From: a virus
DNA length: 64,000 nucleotides
Virus record (IMG/VR): IMGVR_UViG_3300020204_000066
Location: 1 to 64,000 of that record
Strand: one strand, 5' to 3'
The notes below the pieces were generated by a model, which searched no databases, was not told where the DNA came from, and worked only from the letters and a program-made list of their open reading frames with translations. A program made the translations under genes and the position numbers. Below, piece after piece: positions 35,201-45,066 of this stretch (position 1 is its first letter; each line of letters opens with the position of its first letter).

Positions 35201-36046
35201 GTTATGAGTATTGGGAATAATATTTGAATTTAAATCTGCATTGAATACAATGTTATCAGTGTTGAGGTCACCGAATGTAATTGTGCCGCTGGTTGTATTC
35301 CCAGCTCTAAATGTAATATCACCATTAACGGTTAAATTACCTTCTACAAGAGTATTCTTGTGTAAAGTAATCGATTCTGAACCATTAGTTGTATTTAAAG
35401 TAAAATAAGGATTTGCACCTTCAGATACAACATACGCAGATGATGTATTGTCTTGAATTGCTACCTTTGCATTAGTGATGGTATCAATAGTAGCATTTCC
35501 TGATAGATATAGATCTCTCCATCTCTGAGAAGATGATCCTAGATCGTAGGCATTATTTGTATTTGGAATAATATTAGAATTTACATCTGCTCCAAATACA
35601 ACATTATCTGTATTTCCATCACCTAAAGTAATTGATCCAGAAGATCCTTGTCCCGCTCGGAATGTAATATCACCATCAACAGTTAAGTCACCACCAATGA
35701 AAGTATCTTTATGAATAGTTACCGCTTCTGATCCGTTGGTAGTATTAATACTTAAATATGAATTCGCTCCTTCTTTAATCAATAAAGCATTTACAATATT
35801 GTCTTTTATGTTTATATTCGTAGCATTACTATCAAGATTAATATCACCACCTTGAATAGTTACATCTCCACTAGTTGTTAAATTAGTAAATACCTGAACT
35901 CCACCGATTAAATTATTTAAAGTAGTTACTACATTAGTTGCCAACCCAGTTAGAGTTGAAATGTCACCAAGATCAGCTGAGATCAAGTTAATTTCTTGAC
36001 GCTGTTCTTCAAAGGTATAAGTTTTAGCTACGTTTCTTAGTGCCAT
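32204..36046 (-). CDS. Large fibre protein with internal duplications, pectate-lyase-like and LamG domains
   Basis: The 1280-residue protein is a mosaic. Residues of about 78-195 and 195-312 are two copies of a 117-residue unit containing LTVDGDITFRAG, NTDNIVF, NSNIIPNT and DVGSSSQKWRDI. A partial third copy follows, and another full copy lies near 1070-1180. Residues of about 394-560 (YYVSSRGTDS, ITVGPGVFVEEFPM, GVTIKGTG) look like the start of a right-handed beta-helix, as in pectate-lyase-like fibre domains. Residues of about 690-870 (FTIEAFIYLNNTTG, TWYHVAVSRQG, TKLWLDGVQIGS, PLRIGANVSG, SGYIDEVRITKG) are a LamG/concanavalin-A-like lectin domain. The lectin points to glycan binding at the host surface. 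It follows the 62-residue gene by 1 nt. Confidence 0.88.
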   Translation of the reverse strand: MALRNVAKTYTFEEQRQEINLISADLGDISTLTGLATNVVTTLNNLIGGVQVFTNLTTSGDVTIQGGDINLDSNATNINIKDNIVNALLIKEGANSYLSINTTNGSEAVTIHKDTFIGGDLTVDGDITFRAGQGSSGSITLGDGNTDNVVFGADVNSNIIPNTNNAYDLGSSSQRWRDLYLSGNATIDTITNAKVAIQDNTSSAYVVSEGANPYFTLNTTNGSESITLHKNTLVEGNLTVNGDITFRAGNTTSGTITFGDLNTDNIVFNADLNSNIIPNTHNTFDVGSSSQKWRDIHVGRDANIDTLKTTKVSLSDNLASAISVFEGSNEYIKVITTNGSEATSFSTGKVVVNTSLEANTIRSAGAAEITVDTDINVSQSLSVKGVNVFEHLGHHYYVSSRGTDSIATSGIGAREFPGRTPQTAFATLKYALSQAVSGDTITVGPGVFVEEFPMTVPQGVTIKGTGLRSTKIVPTTSTKDLDCFLLNGETTIEDLTIADMFYNDTNDTGYAFRLAIGANSPLRSPYIQRVTVLNRGSVTTSTDPYGYAANDAGRGALIDGSVVNPNTIQAAILFNETTFIVPNAIGVKMTNGARAEYLNCFTYFAEIGVLAVSGSTGFAGAGKTKLRFTGLGSFTPAAGNTVKYYDVNGTTVLAEGTVSSYNNGVLLLTNKGTGTFVTAESRPGKIATANGGITLSTTQKKFGTSSAIFDGTDNYLSYSNSTDFGFGTSDFTIEAFIYLNNTTGAKVILDHRVTETEFSPTLYLDGSTLKYYTNGADRISGGTLLTNTWYHVAVSRQGTSTKLWLDGVQIGSTYTDSNDYGGSKPLRIGANVSGVIPFSGYIDEVRITKGFARYTGTYTVPTAEFGSDINTSLLLHLNGTNGSTTFTDDAVGTQDIRFFNGATQIGTATAITLADYQQFGAEMRSVGCASEFGDKGIVADGIGTDIQLISYTFNYVGSGGDFTQDDTLVIQANEVVEVNGGNVSYVSIDQKGDFRVGDIFYVDQENGNINFGNQNFSISSASSISVTDGSSSTVINSTSINVGNFEFSGNTISTLSGDISIVPSGGDTNITGNLGVGGNLTVDGDITFRAGNGTGGTITFGDLNTDNIVFNADLNSNIIPNTNNTYDVGSSSQQWRDLYVARDANINTLKTSKLSITDNLATAFSIDEGANTYFKITTTNGSEKIYFYKNLEVTGAVVLTGNITAPNIGDISTLSNLITNDTSLVTAINELQGDIGNIATLAAGITQRNSVVEAINNVYAAIQTTNVTFDDIIPFVLALG
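32500..32830 (-). repeat. C-terminal copy of the 117-residue fibre unit
   Basis: This approximate span encodes a unit with the same signature (GDITFRAG, TDNIVFNADLNSNIIPNT, DVGSSSQQWRDLYV) as the two tandem units at about 35110-35815, but it lies some 750 residues away across the lectin domain. Boundaries are approximate. Confidence 0.75.
35110..35815 (-). repeat. Two tandem 117-residue units in the fibre gene
   Basis: Two adjacent units of about 351 bp encode near-identical protein blocks that share GDITFRAG, NSNIIPNT and GSSSQ(R/K)WRD. A truncated third copy follows. Boundaries are approximate because they were set from the protein alignment by eye. Confidence 0.8.
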
Positions 36047-36047
36047 G

Positions 36048-36236
36048 TTACTCTACTAATTTCCTTAGAAGGGTTTTGATTTCATGAAGTTCTTCCTTCA
36101 ATGTATTTAGTTCATTATCAACGAATTTTAATTTTTTATTCAGCAAATATTCTCTGTAGGCAGAATCATCTGTGTTGATTACTGCCCCAGTATCTTCATC
36201 TTTTTTTAAATTTGGGTGTGTAGTAATGTTGATCAT
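36048..36236 (-). CDS. Small conserved cyanophage protein after the DUF4815 gene
   Basis: This 62-residue protein starts MINITTHPNLKKDEDTGAVI and ends in a coiled coil with LKEELHEIKTLLRKLVE. I chose the ATG at 36236, which overlaps the stop of the upstream giant gene (ATGA). Short proteins beginning with this N-terminal pattern are frequent in T4-like phages next to structural genes. Function unknown; a small structural or assembly factor is likely. Confidence 0.78.
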   Translation of the reverse strand: MINITTHPNLKKDEDTGAVINTDDSAYREYLLNKKLKFVDNELNTLKEELHEIKTLLRKLVE

Positions 36237-39200
36237 ATCGTAGCAATACACTTGATGTCTTTTAATTTGGGTATAAAGACTGGATTATCACTAGTCAGCA
36301 CAACCTTAATTGCAAATGAACTAAATTCAGATAAGTTTTGAACAGAGTATTTCAGTTCTTTATATGAATTTGGATTTTCAGTTAATGGAGATAAAATTGT
36401 TGATGGTGTGACAATGATATTATTATCGGAACTTCCATCTCCGTTGAATGGTATCCAATCAATTTCAGCAAAAACTTTATCGGAACTGTACTTGTGCTTA
36501 TAGTACACTTTGATATTATCTACAGAATTCAATAAAGCATTGATGGTAACATTAATACCTGTTGATCCATTTGCTAATGCAATTTCTTTAGTTACATACT
36601 TACATGCAGAAGAAGAATTGTTTTTATCTTCTGGAACAAATAGAACACCATTTTCAAACACTGTAGATTTAATTTCTAGATCCACCGTTGGTCCTGAAGA
36701 AGGAATATATGTGATCACATCTCCTACACGGAAAATATCACTTGTAGATCTTGAATTTGGATTTGATGCAGCCTCTTGTAGTAGAGTTGCCGTTTTATTT
36801 GAACCATCCCACTTAGTTACTTTTCCTTTTGCTTTGATAGCAGAGGTTGAAGCATTAAAGTTTTTATGCTGAATTGTTGAATTGATTGGGAAATTAATTT
36901 GGTATTCAGTGTTTTCTGCAGAAACAACTAAAGGAGTAGTATATGTTACGGGTTGACCCCCAACAGTAACTGTTTTTGTTCCCGATGAACTTCCGCTAGT
37001 AGGATTCCAATCTAAGTTGTTGCCAACAAATTCAAGACCTTCTCCCTTAATGAAGATGTCTCCTTCAGTAACTCTTGCATAAATTGTGCTAGATGTAAAT
37101 GCTACAATTTTACCCACTGTATTTGAACTCTTTCCAACAACAAATGCAGGAGTTGAATCTGTAGAAATACTAATTAAGCCAGCACCTAAAGTAATTCCAC
37201 TTGGCAATGTTCCATCTGTAATTGGAATTAATACAGTTCTATAGAAAGTAATCTGCTGATCTCTTCTTCCAAATCTATCACTATCACCGATTGGATTGTC
37301 AATTCTATTTGTGGAAATAACTGCACTAGTAGTTTCTACGTCATAGACTGGCGACAAGTTTTCTAATGAAGTGCTGAATGACATGTTATAGCGTAGTGAA
37401 TCTTCTTCTGGAAGATCATTTTTGTAGAAAATTTGGTTCAGTGGAGATAAGATTGCTTTTTGTGTGGTGAAATATGTAATTTGATTTGGAATAATATCTA
37501 CAGTTTTTACATTGCCAGTTTGACTTAAGTTTTGACGATAGTTATATGTAATTGAATCATTATCAACTGGTTTGGCATCAGTAGTTACTAATGAATATGT
37601 TGCAGTAGTTTGATCAAATGTCAATGAATTTTGCTGTAAAAATAGTCTTTCAAATTTTCTATTATGAGAAGACTTGATAGAAAGACCTCCACTAAATCCA
37701 GTTGTAGTTGCTGTAGAATTTACAGAACAAATATAATAATCTAGTCCTACTTCTTTTACTTCCAAAATAACATTATTAAGAGTGTTGAATGTTACACCAT
37801 TAATTCCAGACGCAGGAACATTTTTAAGAACAACTCTAGCACCAGGAACAAATCCATGGTTTTTATGGGAAATCTTAATGTAAGTTGGATTACCACCAAA
37901 TAGTGTTGAAGAAGTGGTAGGACTTAAAACGTCAGTTCCATAGGTTTCTACAGGATTTTGTTCCAGAACCTCATAACCAAGTGATTCATTTTTAAATGTT
38001 ACGTTTGCAGTTGTCGCAACCGAGAAAGATGCTCTATTTAATTTAAATGTAATATCTTCCGAAGAACTTTCTGTCCAAACATCAGAGTTTTGAGATCTGA
38101 ATAAAGATCCAACTAGAGGTTGAGTAGTAATTGAACTTGAACTGTTTACAATAGTACTTCCTAAAGTTGATAACCAAATATTATAATTTTTGCTGCTAGT
38201 CTCAATCAAGAAGGCATATTCTTTGTCATTCTCTAGGTAGACAGGACTTTCAAAAATAAATTTCGTAGAAATAGTTGCATCTGTAGAAGTGGCAACTCCC
38301 ATTCTAACTGCTTTTTTATTGTATTCAATTACAGCTTCTGCTTTTGCTCCAGATCCAGGACCGCCAGTAATAAGAACCGATGGAGGATCCATATATTCTG
38401 ATCCAGAAGATCCAATTTCAATTTCAAATACTTTACCGTCACTAACAATAGGAGTAGCAGTTGCAGTTACTCCGCCAGGAAGAGCAGGACTATTTAAGGA
38501 TACCGTAGTTGGTGAAGAATAACTTGTACCAAAATCTGTCATTACAATTTTCTTCACGTATCCACTATCACGTACAATAGAAACTGTAACAGTATCGTTG
38601 TTTGTAATATTGTAAGTTGTTACACTAGGAATAAGGAGATTTTCTCCTTGCTCAAAAGATTTTCCATTGTGATTTGATAAAACCATAGTGTAAACTTGGT
38701 TTGGATCGATTGAAACAGTTCCACTAGTAGAAGCGGCTACTTCCACGCCAGTAGATGAGAGAATTTTTTTGATAGGACCAGATGCACTAGTTTTGTTTCC
38801 TTGTACTTGCTCATTGAGAACTAAGGAAATAGTTTTATTGGTTCTAATTCTCAAGAATGTATCTGTATCTAAAGTTGTTTCACTGTATGGAATGACATTC
38901 TTTGTAGGTTTACCATTTTCAGTAGTAACCAACTTAACTCTTACTGGCAAGTTTGCATCTTTACTTTGGAAGAATAGATCCAAGCTAGTAGCAAAAATAC
39001 CTGAAGTAAAGTTTTCAATTTTAAATGTTTGTGCAATAGGATCAATAGTTCGATCTTTATTATACTGCTTTGAAATAATAGTATCAGTTCTCTTTGTTCC
39101 AGATTCGTTATAAGTAAAAATACTAGATGGACTGATAATTTGCTTATTTTCTTGTGAGAATGGCAAAGCAATAAATTTAGTTAAAGCATATGTTGCTGGT

Positions 39201-42200
39201 AGATTTTGATCCAGAGGATCTGTTGGACTTGAACTTAACTTAAACAGTTTTTCTCCCACAGAAAATACTTCTCTACTTGCTGAAGTATCATATGCAATTA
39301 AAGTAATGTCTTCATTATGAGAAGTTCCTGAAATTGGAGGATACCCGTTAGGAATTAAGAAAATACCACTAAGATTGCCAGTATCATCAGTAATGATTGG
39401 AGCTCCATATCCAGTTAAAGAACTTGCTGGAATTCCATTAAATGTAGCATCAGGATTTACCCACCTACTTACATCACGACCATCGAAGAATGCATAGACC
39501 TTAGTATTTGGTTTTAACCCACGTACAACAAATTTGATTGCTTTACTTCTAATGTAGAAAGTTAGCAGAGAAGAAATTTGCTTGTCTGTTGAAGTTGAAG
39601 TAGAAGATCCAGATGGAACAAATCCATTGAAGTTTCCTAATGAAGAAGTGCTTGAATTGCTAGCAAGTGATACGGTGGATAGAGAAGTTGTCTGTGATAA
39701 TGCAGAGTTGTTGCTTAAAATTTCTTTCTTGTCAACTCCAATCCAGTAATTTGTAAATACATCAAAAATCTTATCTAAAGCATTGATAGTATTCAATTCT
39801 GAAACGATAGGAGTTACTGTTAAACTCAAATCATTAGTTACAAATGGTTTTGTTGTATCATCAAACCATTCATCTAAGAATGGATATAGTGAAATGTGAC
39901 CGTCATATTGGGCAAGTAAAAATTCATTGATATTAATAAAGTTACTAGAAAAATTATTTTGAATTGCTACTACGTTACTATATGGAAGAGTGATCAGGTT
40001 TCCTGTTTTCACATAATTATTACTGGATCTATCTGCGTCAGTTAAAGCAGTCTCCTCAAGATTTAAATAGTACTCACTATTTTCTGTACGACAATTTCCT
40101 CTGGTGAGATCTAAACTGCACTTATAGTCTAAAGATTGAACATCGCTCGTTTGATATGATGTAAATGTATCTACAACAAATCCTGTCTTAAATCTTTCAG
40201 AATTAGTGATACTATCTTTAATTTGTACATTAAGAGCATCCTGTTCTAAAACGCTAAGTAAAGTATATTGCTCTAATCTTTCGATACGCTTCTCAAGATT
40301 TGCAATATCTTTCATTGTATAACGTTTGTTTTCAATAGGAAGAACCTTTACACTCTTTGCATTTTTAGTGAAAGCAGAGATATACAAGTAATATAGAGGA
40401 AGACCATCTTGAATTTGATCAGGTCTTTGAGGATTTGTAGAAGGAGATCCTTTTCTTACAATAAATTTTCCTGTTCTGTCTAAGTATACACAATCAATTC
40501 TATCAACATAGTGAGAATAATTGCATCCGAAACTATATGGTAATCCAGTATCACTAGCAATTAAATGTGATACAATAGCACCTTGACTAGTATTCAAATC
40601 ATATACTGTGGAATTTAGTGCAGTAGCATTTGAAAAACTTGGAAGTGTGCTATCGTTACTGACTTTAACTCTAAAGTCTATACAATCTCTTAAACTAATT
40701 TTTCCATTAACACTAGATTCAAAATCTGGAACTAAATCATGCGAAATTCCATCTTCATGAACATAAGAATCGACAACAAAGAAATCGCCATCAGAATGTT
40801 CAAAATAATCAAATCCAATGATTAGTGGAGATTTTGGAGCGGGATATCCTGGTTTGAGAATAATTCTTGCAACGTCATAAATGGTATCACGTTGACCATT
40901 ATCAAAGATGTAATTATTAGTTACATCTTTTCCATTGCTTGAGATTAAATTTCCTTCGGCATCAATTTGTGCCACAGAAGAACCACCAGTTCCTTCATAG
41001 ATGTATCTAATTTTAGATGCATCTGGGTATGATACAATTGCTCCAGGAACATCATGGTCCGTTCCTCTTAGTGGAATTACATTGTTTGCAAAATCACTCA
41101 GAACTCTAATTCTTTTGTTTTCTACAAACTTTTTCAGTTTTGGTTTTGCATCTGTGTATTCTACAGTAGCAGTTAATTTCAACTTAACGCCAGACAGAGA
41201 TCCTTGGAAAAATGTCTGAGTGAATACAATATCAATACTACCAGATGATAGACCTTGATTGTTGGTAGTTGTGTTAATAGTTACTTGGTTTTCAAATAAT
41301 TCAATAATATCTCCATTTTGGAAGTTAGTTAAATTTCCTTTGTTTAAAACTGTTAGTAAGTAACTATCTTTTGTGAACGAAGCAAATCTTTGTACACCAA
41401 AAGGAAGTTGTGCTTTAAACAATACACTTTGATTTGAAGATGATTGAATAGTTTCTACAAAATCCTTTCTAAAGAAGTAAGATATTTCTGAATTTACGTC
41501 ATTTTCTACAACAGATTTAATTTCTTTGTCCCCAAGTGGGAACACTAATGTAGAAGTTTCTGCACCATTAACTTTTGCCTTGATATTAGTTACAGTTTTA
41601 CTAGTGATATTTTCTAAAACAATACTATCGAGTAAAATGCGAGCTCTTTGTGTTGACGTAGGATTTGTAGTTCCTGATACAATGTACTTTCTTGTTACAC
41701 CGTTATCTGCACTTACCTGAATTAAATCACCTACTTTAACTTCAGTTTTTGTCAATACACCAGTACTGTCGCACTCTAAGTATGTTGCGCCAGATGGAGC
41801 AGAATATGGAATACCATTATTCAATGGAGTAAATGTATTTAAATCATTTTCTACGATATTAATATCGGCAGTAAATTTATAATTGGAGGGAGAATGAATT
41901 AATCCAAACGATTTAATATCTTCTGGAGCATATACTTTTATTGTTTCCTGGAATAGTACAACTCTAATTTTTGCATCTGTGGTTGGAGCAGAAGCACCCA
42001 CAGGGAGGTCAAATATAACCTCTGGTGGGATATCATAGTTTTCTCTTAACAACTCTCTTCCAAGGGCAACTTCCGTGCCAGCACCAATACTTACAGAACT
42101 AATGCCAGGATCTGTAGTTCCTTGCATCGAAACGTTAATGATACTATTTGGCCAAATTCTTCCATTCAACTTTGCTCTAGTACCTGCTGTTGGATATCCA

Positions 42201-45025
42201 GCACCTGTTTCCATCACAACAAAGTGAGAGATCTGTCCACTGGTTGCTATGATTGCAGTTCTTACATCTCCACCTTCAATTTGAGTAATCGTTTCTCCCT
42301 CGATGAATTCTCCTTTTACAGATGATAAGAATAATTCTTGACCGTATGATAGAGTTGCAGTTGTTGGATCAGTGCTTCCAATACTTAAACCACCTTCTAC
42401 AACACCAGTAGCTCCACTAGATCCTCCTAGAATTACTGCTCCAGATGTAAAATTGTGGTCAAATTCAGTTATAAGTCTTGTGTAAAGAAGAGGATCGCTA
42501 TAATGTAATTTGAAGGTGGTATTTTTATTGGTATCTGATGATAACTTATAACTTTGAGTTGCAGAAGAATAATTTGTTGAGGTTTTTACAAATTTAAAAT
42601 CTTTTGGAATTGCAAATCCCATCAAAGGAGTTCTATATTCGTTGTAATCAAAAATCTTTCCTAAGGATACTGAAAGAGTTCCGCTATTATTGATTTTAAA
42701 GACTTCAATTCCTTCTTTTAAGAAATCTACATGCCACTTGTAACCATAAACAGTATATTCAGTTACTGATAACTGACCGACTGTTGTTTTATTGGCATCA
42801 GTTCTATTAATGCTTGATGACATTGAGAGAACTTCAACTGAAGCATTTGTTATAGTAGAACCACTAGTATACTGGAAATGTAGTAATCCATTATTTGATG
42901 TAATAGATCCCTTCAAATTGATAGGAGAAAAACTGGAAGTAGAATATACATATAATGTTTTTACACATTTGTTATCTTCAAAAATAGGTACTTCAGTTCC
43001 ACTTACTCTTCTTCTAGTTAAAGTATCTTTCTTAGAAATACTAGAAATGCCAGTTACAGTAAACGTAATATCATTTGCTGGAGTAGTGCCACCAACAGCA
43101 GTTCCTAAAATCTTTACAGTTTCCCCAGATACAAAACCAGAACCACCATTATACAAAGATACAGATTCAATATTTCCAGTGTTTGCCGATACTGTAGCAA
43201 CCGAAAATGTTAAATTATCTGCAGATCCAGTTCCTCCAATTGCACTACCCGCAATTGTAATAGTATTTGTTGCTGAATATCCTTGTCCACCGTCAACAAT
43301 GCTAATCTGACCGATTGCACCTGAAGAATTTCTTGTGATAGTGAATGTTACTCCAGAACCACCACTGGGTGATACTGCACCTAGTACATTAGCATAAGTT
43401 TGATTTGCTTGACTTATGATAGCAGTAGCAGTAGCAGTTCCAATTCCAGTTACACTTCCTGCTCTCAAACGCTTTACGGTAAATGATGCTCCAGAACCAG
43501 CACTTACACTACTAGTAGGTGAACCCGCAACTGCAGTATATGTAACTCCAGCACCAGAAGAAACGCCAGTTCCACTAGGAGATGAAATCGTTGTGATTAC
43601 ACCACTACTTGATACAAGATCATCGCCGTTAGAACCAATAGTTCCATCGTTGAAAATCGAGAATAATTTTACCTTTTTATCTGCAGAAAGATCTGATCCA
43701 GCAAATGAAACTGGAGGACTTCCATATGCATTAAAAACATTAATATTAGTTAGTTCTTTTGATTTTACTCTGATATTCTCTTTCTTTTGAAAATCTCTTG
43801 CTTTATCAATGGTTATATATTTTGTAGAATCATTGATTACTTCATAACCTTTGATATATGCTTTTCCAGAACCAACAGAAGCAATCATTTTTCCTGCTGC
43901 TTCTTCTGGACTTAAATTATCAGGTCCAACTAATCCAGTTGAAGGATCTTTGGAATAAAACCCAAAATATTCATCACCTAGTTCGCCATCTTGATCAAAA
44001 TATTCTCTAAGATCAATGTTAAAATTATTTACTACATAATCACCAGATTCATCGTAAGTTCTTCTGGCAATAGTTTCTTCAATTAGCGAATATGCTTTAG
44101 ATACAATTTCTCTTTGAATTTCTCCATTCTTGATAGTTAAAAGATGAATGAAATTAGAAGGTAATGTTTCATTGTACTCATAGACTGATAGGCTTAACCC
44201 AATAGAAAATCTATGAGATCCAGGAGCAGAAAAATTACTATATCCCTTAGAATTATCATACAGGGAAGAATCATCTTCAGGGAATACTTTTTCTTCAGTA
44301 ATTAGGAAACCAATCTTTTTGGATGGTTTATTATAATATGGGTCGATAATTTTTAATTCAGATTCATTTCTGACAAAAAATCCATTAATAAAATAGATAC
44401 CTTCTTGAATACTGATAGCAGAAGCTTTCCCTAGTGGGAGACTTTTTTCAGAAGTTGTAGTTTGTGTATCAGGATTTGTAACAGCAATTGCAGTGGGTTT
44501 TACACCTTCTTTACCTACAATAAATGAAGGATCATCATCAATAGTTGCATTTTGAATTTTTAATGTTTCACCTTCTCTGAAAATATTTTCAGTTGATTGT
44601 GAACCACTAGTAATGTACTTTACATATAGGGTGTCAGATTCGGTATCAGTTTCATCTCTAGTAGAAATTACAGTTGCTAGAATTCCTGAAGTTTGACCAA
44701 CTAAAACTCTGCCAATTAGATTGGATATATCATATTTTTTGTAAATAATTTCGTTATTTACAGTTTGTGCTACCTGAGATACAGAAGATAGTTTTACATA
44801 ATCAACATCTGTATTAAGTAATACCTCTCCAGGTATTACCATTTGTCCCTGCTTGAAAAAGTGTTTTCCAATACTCTCAATTTGATTTTGTAAAATTGAT
44901 TGGATTGTGGTTAATTCTCTTGCTTGAATTGAATAACCTGGACGGAATAAAACTCTATAGAAGTTTTTTGCAGCATCAAAATCGTCAAAATAAGGAGATG
45001 TGTTTAAATTAGTATTCTGTGGCAT
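36233..45025 (-). CDS. DUF4815-containing giant baseplate/structural protein (gp10-like position)
   Basis: This is a 2930-residue virion protein. The N-terminus (NTSPYFDDFDAAKNFYRVLF, then FRPGYSIQARELTTIQ) is the DUF4815 domain of T4-like cyanophage structural proteins, which runs to about residue 430 with YIKGYEVIND. An inserted block at about 480-690 is glycine/serine rich. It includes a module SPSGGSGVTFTITRNSSGAI shared with the 2498-residue protein and repeated GGxGY strands. The DUF4815-type chain seems to resume later (YLYISAFTKNAKSV, DIANLEKRIERLEQYTLLSV near 1575). Its place after gp8 corresponds to T4 genes 9-10, which connect baseplate and long fibres. T4 gp10 is only 602 residues, so most of the length is accreted modules. 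Confidence 0.88.
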   Translation of the reverse strand: MPQNTNLNTSPYFDDFDAAKNFYRVLFRPGYSIQARELTTIQSILQNQIESIGKHFFKQGQMVIPGEVLLNTDVDYVKLSSVSQVAQTVNNEIIYKKYDISNLIGRVLVGQTSGILATVISTRDETDTESDTLYVKYITSGSQSTENIFREGETLKIQNATIDDDPSFIVGKEGVKPTAIAVTNPDTQTTTSEKSLPLGKASAISIQEGIYFINGFFVRNESELKIIDPYYNKPSKKIGFLITEEKVFPEDDSSLYDNSKGYSNFSAPGSHRFSIGLSLSVYEYNETLPSNFIHLLTIKNGEIQREIVSKAYSLIEETIARRTYDESGDYVVNNFNIDLREYFDQDGELGDEYFGFYSKDPSTGLVGPDNLSPEEAAGKMIASVGSGKAYIKGYEVINDSTKYITIDKARDFQKKENIRVKSKELTNINVFNAYGSPPVSFAGSDLSADKKVKLFSIFNDGTIGSNGDDLVSSSGVITTISSPSGTGVSSGAGVTYTAVAGSPTSSVSAGSGASFTVKRLRAGSVTGIGTATATAIISQANQTYANVLGAVSPSGGSGVTFTITRNSSGAIGQISIVDGGQGYSATNTITIAGSAIGGTGSADNLTFSVATVSANTGNIESVSLYNGGSGFVSGETVKILGTAVGGTTPANDITFTVTGISSISKKDTLTRRRVSGTEVPIFEDNKCVKTLYVYSTSSFSPINLKGSITSNNGLLHFQYTSGSTITNASVEVLSMSSSINRTDANKTTVGQLSVTEYTVYGYKWHVDFLKEGIEVFKINNSGTLSVSLGKIFDYNEYRTPLMGFAIPKDFKFVKTSTNYSSATQSYKLSSDTNKNTTFKLHYSDPLLYTRLITEFDHNFTSGAVILGGSSGATGVVEGGLSIGSTDPTTATLSYGQELFLSSVKGEFIEGETITQIEGGDVRTAIIATSGQISHFVVMETGAGYPTAGTRAKLNGRIWPNSIINVSMQGTTDPGISSVSIGAGTEVALGRELLRENYDIPPEVIFDLPVGASAPTTDAKIRVVLFQETIKVYAPEDIKSFGLIHSPSNYKFTADINIVENDLNTFTPLNNGIPYSAPSGATYLECDSTGVLTKTEVKVGDLIQVSADNGVTRKYIVSGTTNPTSTQRARILLDSIVLENITSKTVTNIKAKVNGAETSTLVFPLGDKEIKSVVENDVNSEISYFFRKDFVETIQSSSNQSVLFKAQLPFGVQRFASFTKDSYLLTVLNKGNLTNFQNGDIIELFENQVTINTTTNNQGLSSGSIDIVFTQTFFQGSLSGVKLKLTATVEYTDAKPKLKKFVENKRIRVLSDFANNVIPLRGTDHDVPGAIVSYPDASKIRYIYEGTGGSSVAQIDAEGNLISSNGKDVTNNYIFDNGQRDTIYDVARIILKPGYPAPKSPLIIGFDYFEHSDGDFFVVDSYVHEDGISHDLVPDFESSVNGKISLRDCIDFRVKVSNDSTLPSFSNATALNSTVYDLNTSQGAIVSHLIASDTGLPYSFGCNYSHYVDRIDCVYLDRTGKFIVRKGSPSTNPQRPDQIQDGLPLYYLYISAFTKNAKSVKVLPIENKRYTMKDIANLEKRIERLEQYTLLSVLEQDALNVQIKDSITNSERFKTGFVVDTFTSYQTSDVQSLDYKCSLDLTRGNCRTENSEYYLNLEETALTDADRSSNNYVKTGNLITLPYSNVVAIQNNFSSNFININEFLLAQYDGHISLYPFLDEWFDDTTKPFVTNDLSLTVTPIVSELNTINALDKIFDVFTNYWIGVDKKEILSNNSALSQTTSLSTVSLASNSSTSSLGNFNGFVPSGSSTSTSTDKQISSLLTFYIRSKAIKFVVRGLKPNTKVYAFFDGRDVSRWVNPDATFNGIPASSLTGYGAPIITDDTGNLSGIFLIPNGYPPISGTSHNEDITLIAYDTSASREVFSVGEKLFKLSSSPTDPLDQNLPATYALTKFIALPFSQENKQIISPSSIFTYNESGTKRTDTIISKQYNKDRTIDPIAQTFKIENFTSGIFATSLDLFFQSKDANLPVRVKLVTTENGKPTKNVIPYSETTLDTDTFLRIRTNKTISLVLNEQVQGNKTSASGPIKKILSSTGVEVAASTSGTVSIDPNQVYTMVLSNHNGKSFEQGENLLIPSVTTYNITNNDTVTVSIVRDSGYVKKIVMTDFGTSYSSPTTVSLNSPALPGGVTATATPIVSDGKVFEIEIGSSGSEYMDPPSVLITGGPGSGAKAEAVIEYNKKAVRMGVATSTDATISTKFIFESPVYLENDKEYAFLIETSSKNYNIWLSTLGSTIVNSSSSITTQPLVGSLFRSQNSDVWTESSSEDITFKLNRASFSVATTANVTFKNESLGYEVLEQNPVETYGTDVLSPTTSSTLFGGNPTYIKISHKNHGFVPGARVVLKNVPASGINGVTFNTLNNVILEVKEVGLDYYICSVNSTATTTGFSGGLSIKSSHNRKFERLFLQQNSLTFDQTTATYSLVTTDAKPVDNDSITYNYRQNLSQTGNVKTVDIIPNQITYFTTQKAILSPLNQIFYKNDLPEEDSLRYNMSFSTSLENLSPVYDVETTSAVISTNRIDNPIGDSDRFGRRDQQITFYRTVLIPITDGTLPSGITLGAGLISISTDSTPAFVVGKSSNTVGKIVAFTSSTIYARVTEGDIFIKGEGLEFVGNNLDWNPTSGSSSGTKTVTVGGQPVTYTTPLVVSAENTEYQINFPINSTIQHKNFNASTSAIKAKGKVTKWDGSNKTATLLQEAASNPNSRSTSDIFRVGDVITYIPSSGPTVDLEIKSTVFENGVLFVPEDKNNSSSACKYVTKEIALANGSTGINVTINALLNSVDNIKVYYKHKYSSDKVFAEIDWIPFNGDGSSDNNIIVTPSTILSPLTENPNSYKELKYSVQNLSEFSSFAIKVVLTSDNPVFIPKLKDIKCIATI

Positions 45026-45066
45026 TTTTTCCTCTTATTTTCAAGCATGGACAAACAATTAATTAA

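Noticed and set aside
42792-43790. Plus-strand open frames of 172 and 124 codons
   Set aside because: They lie antisense to the DUF4815 giant in repeat-rich sequence. Low complexity in the coding strand produces such frames by chance.
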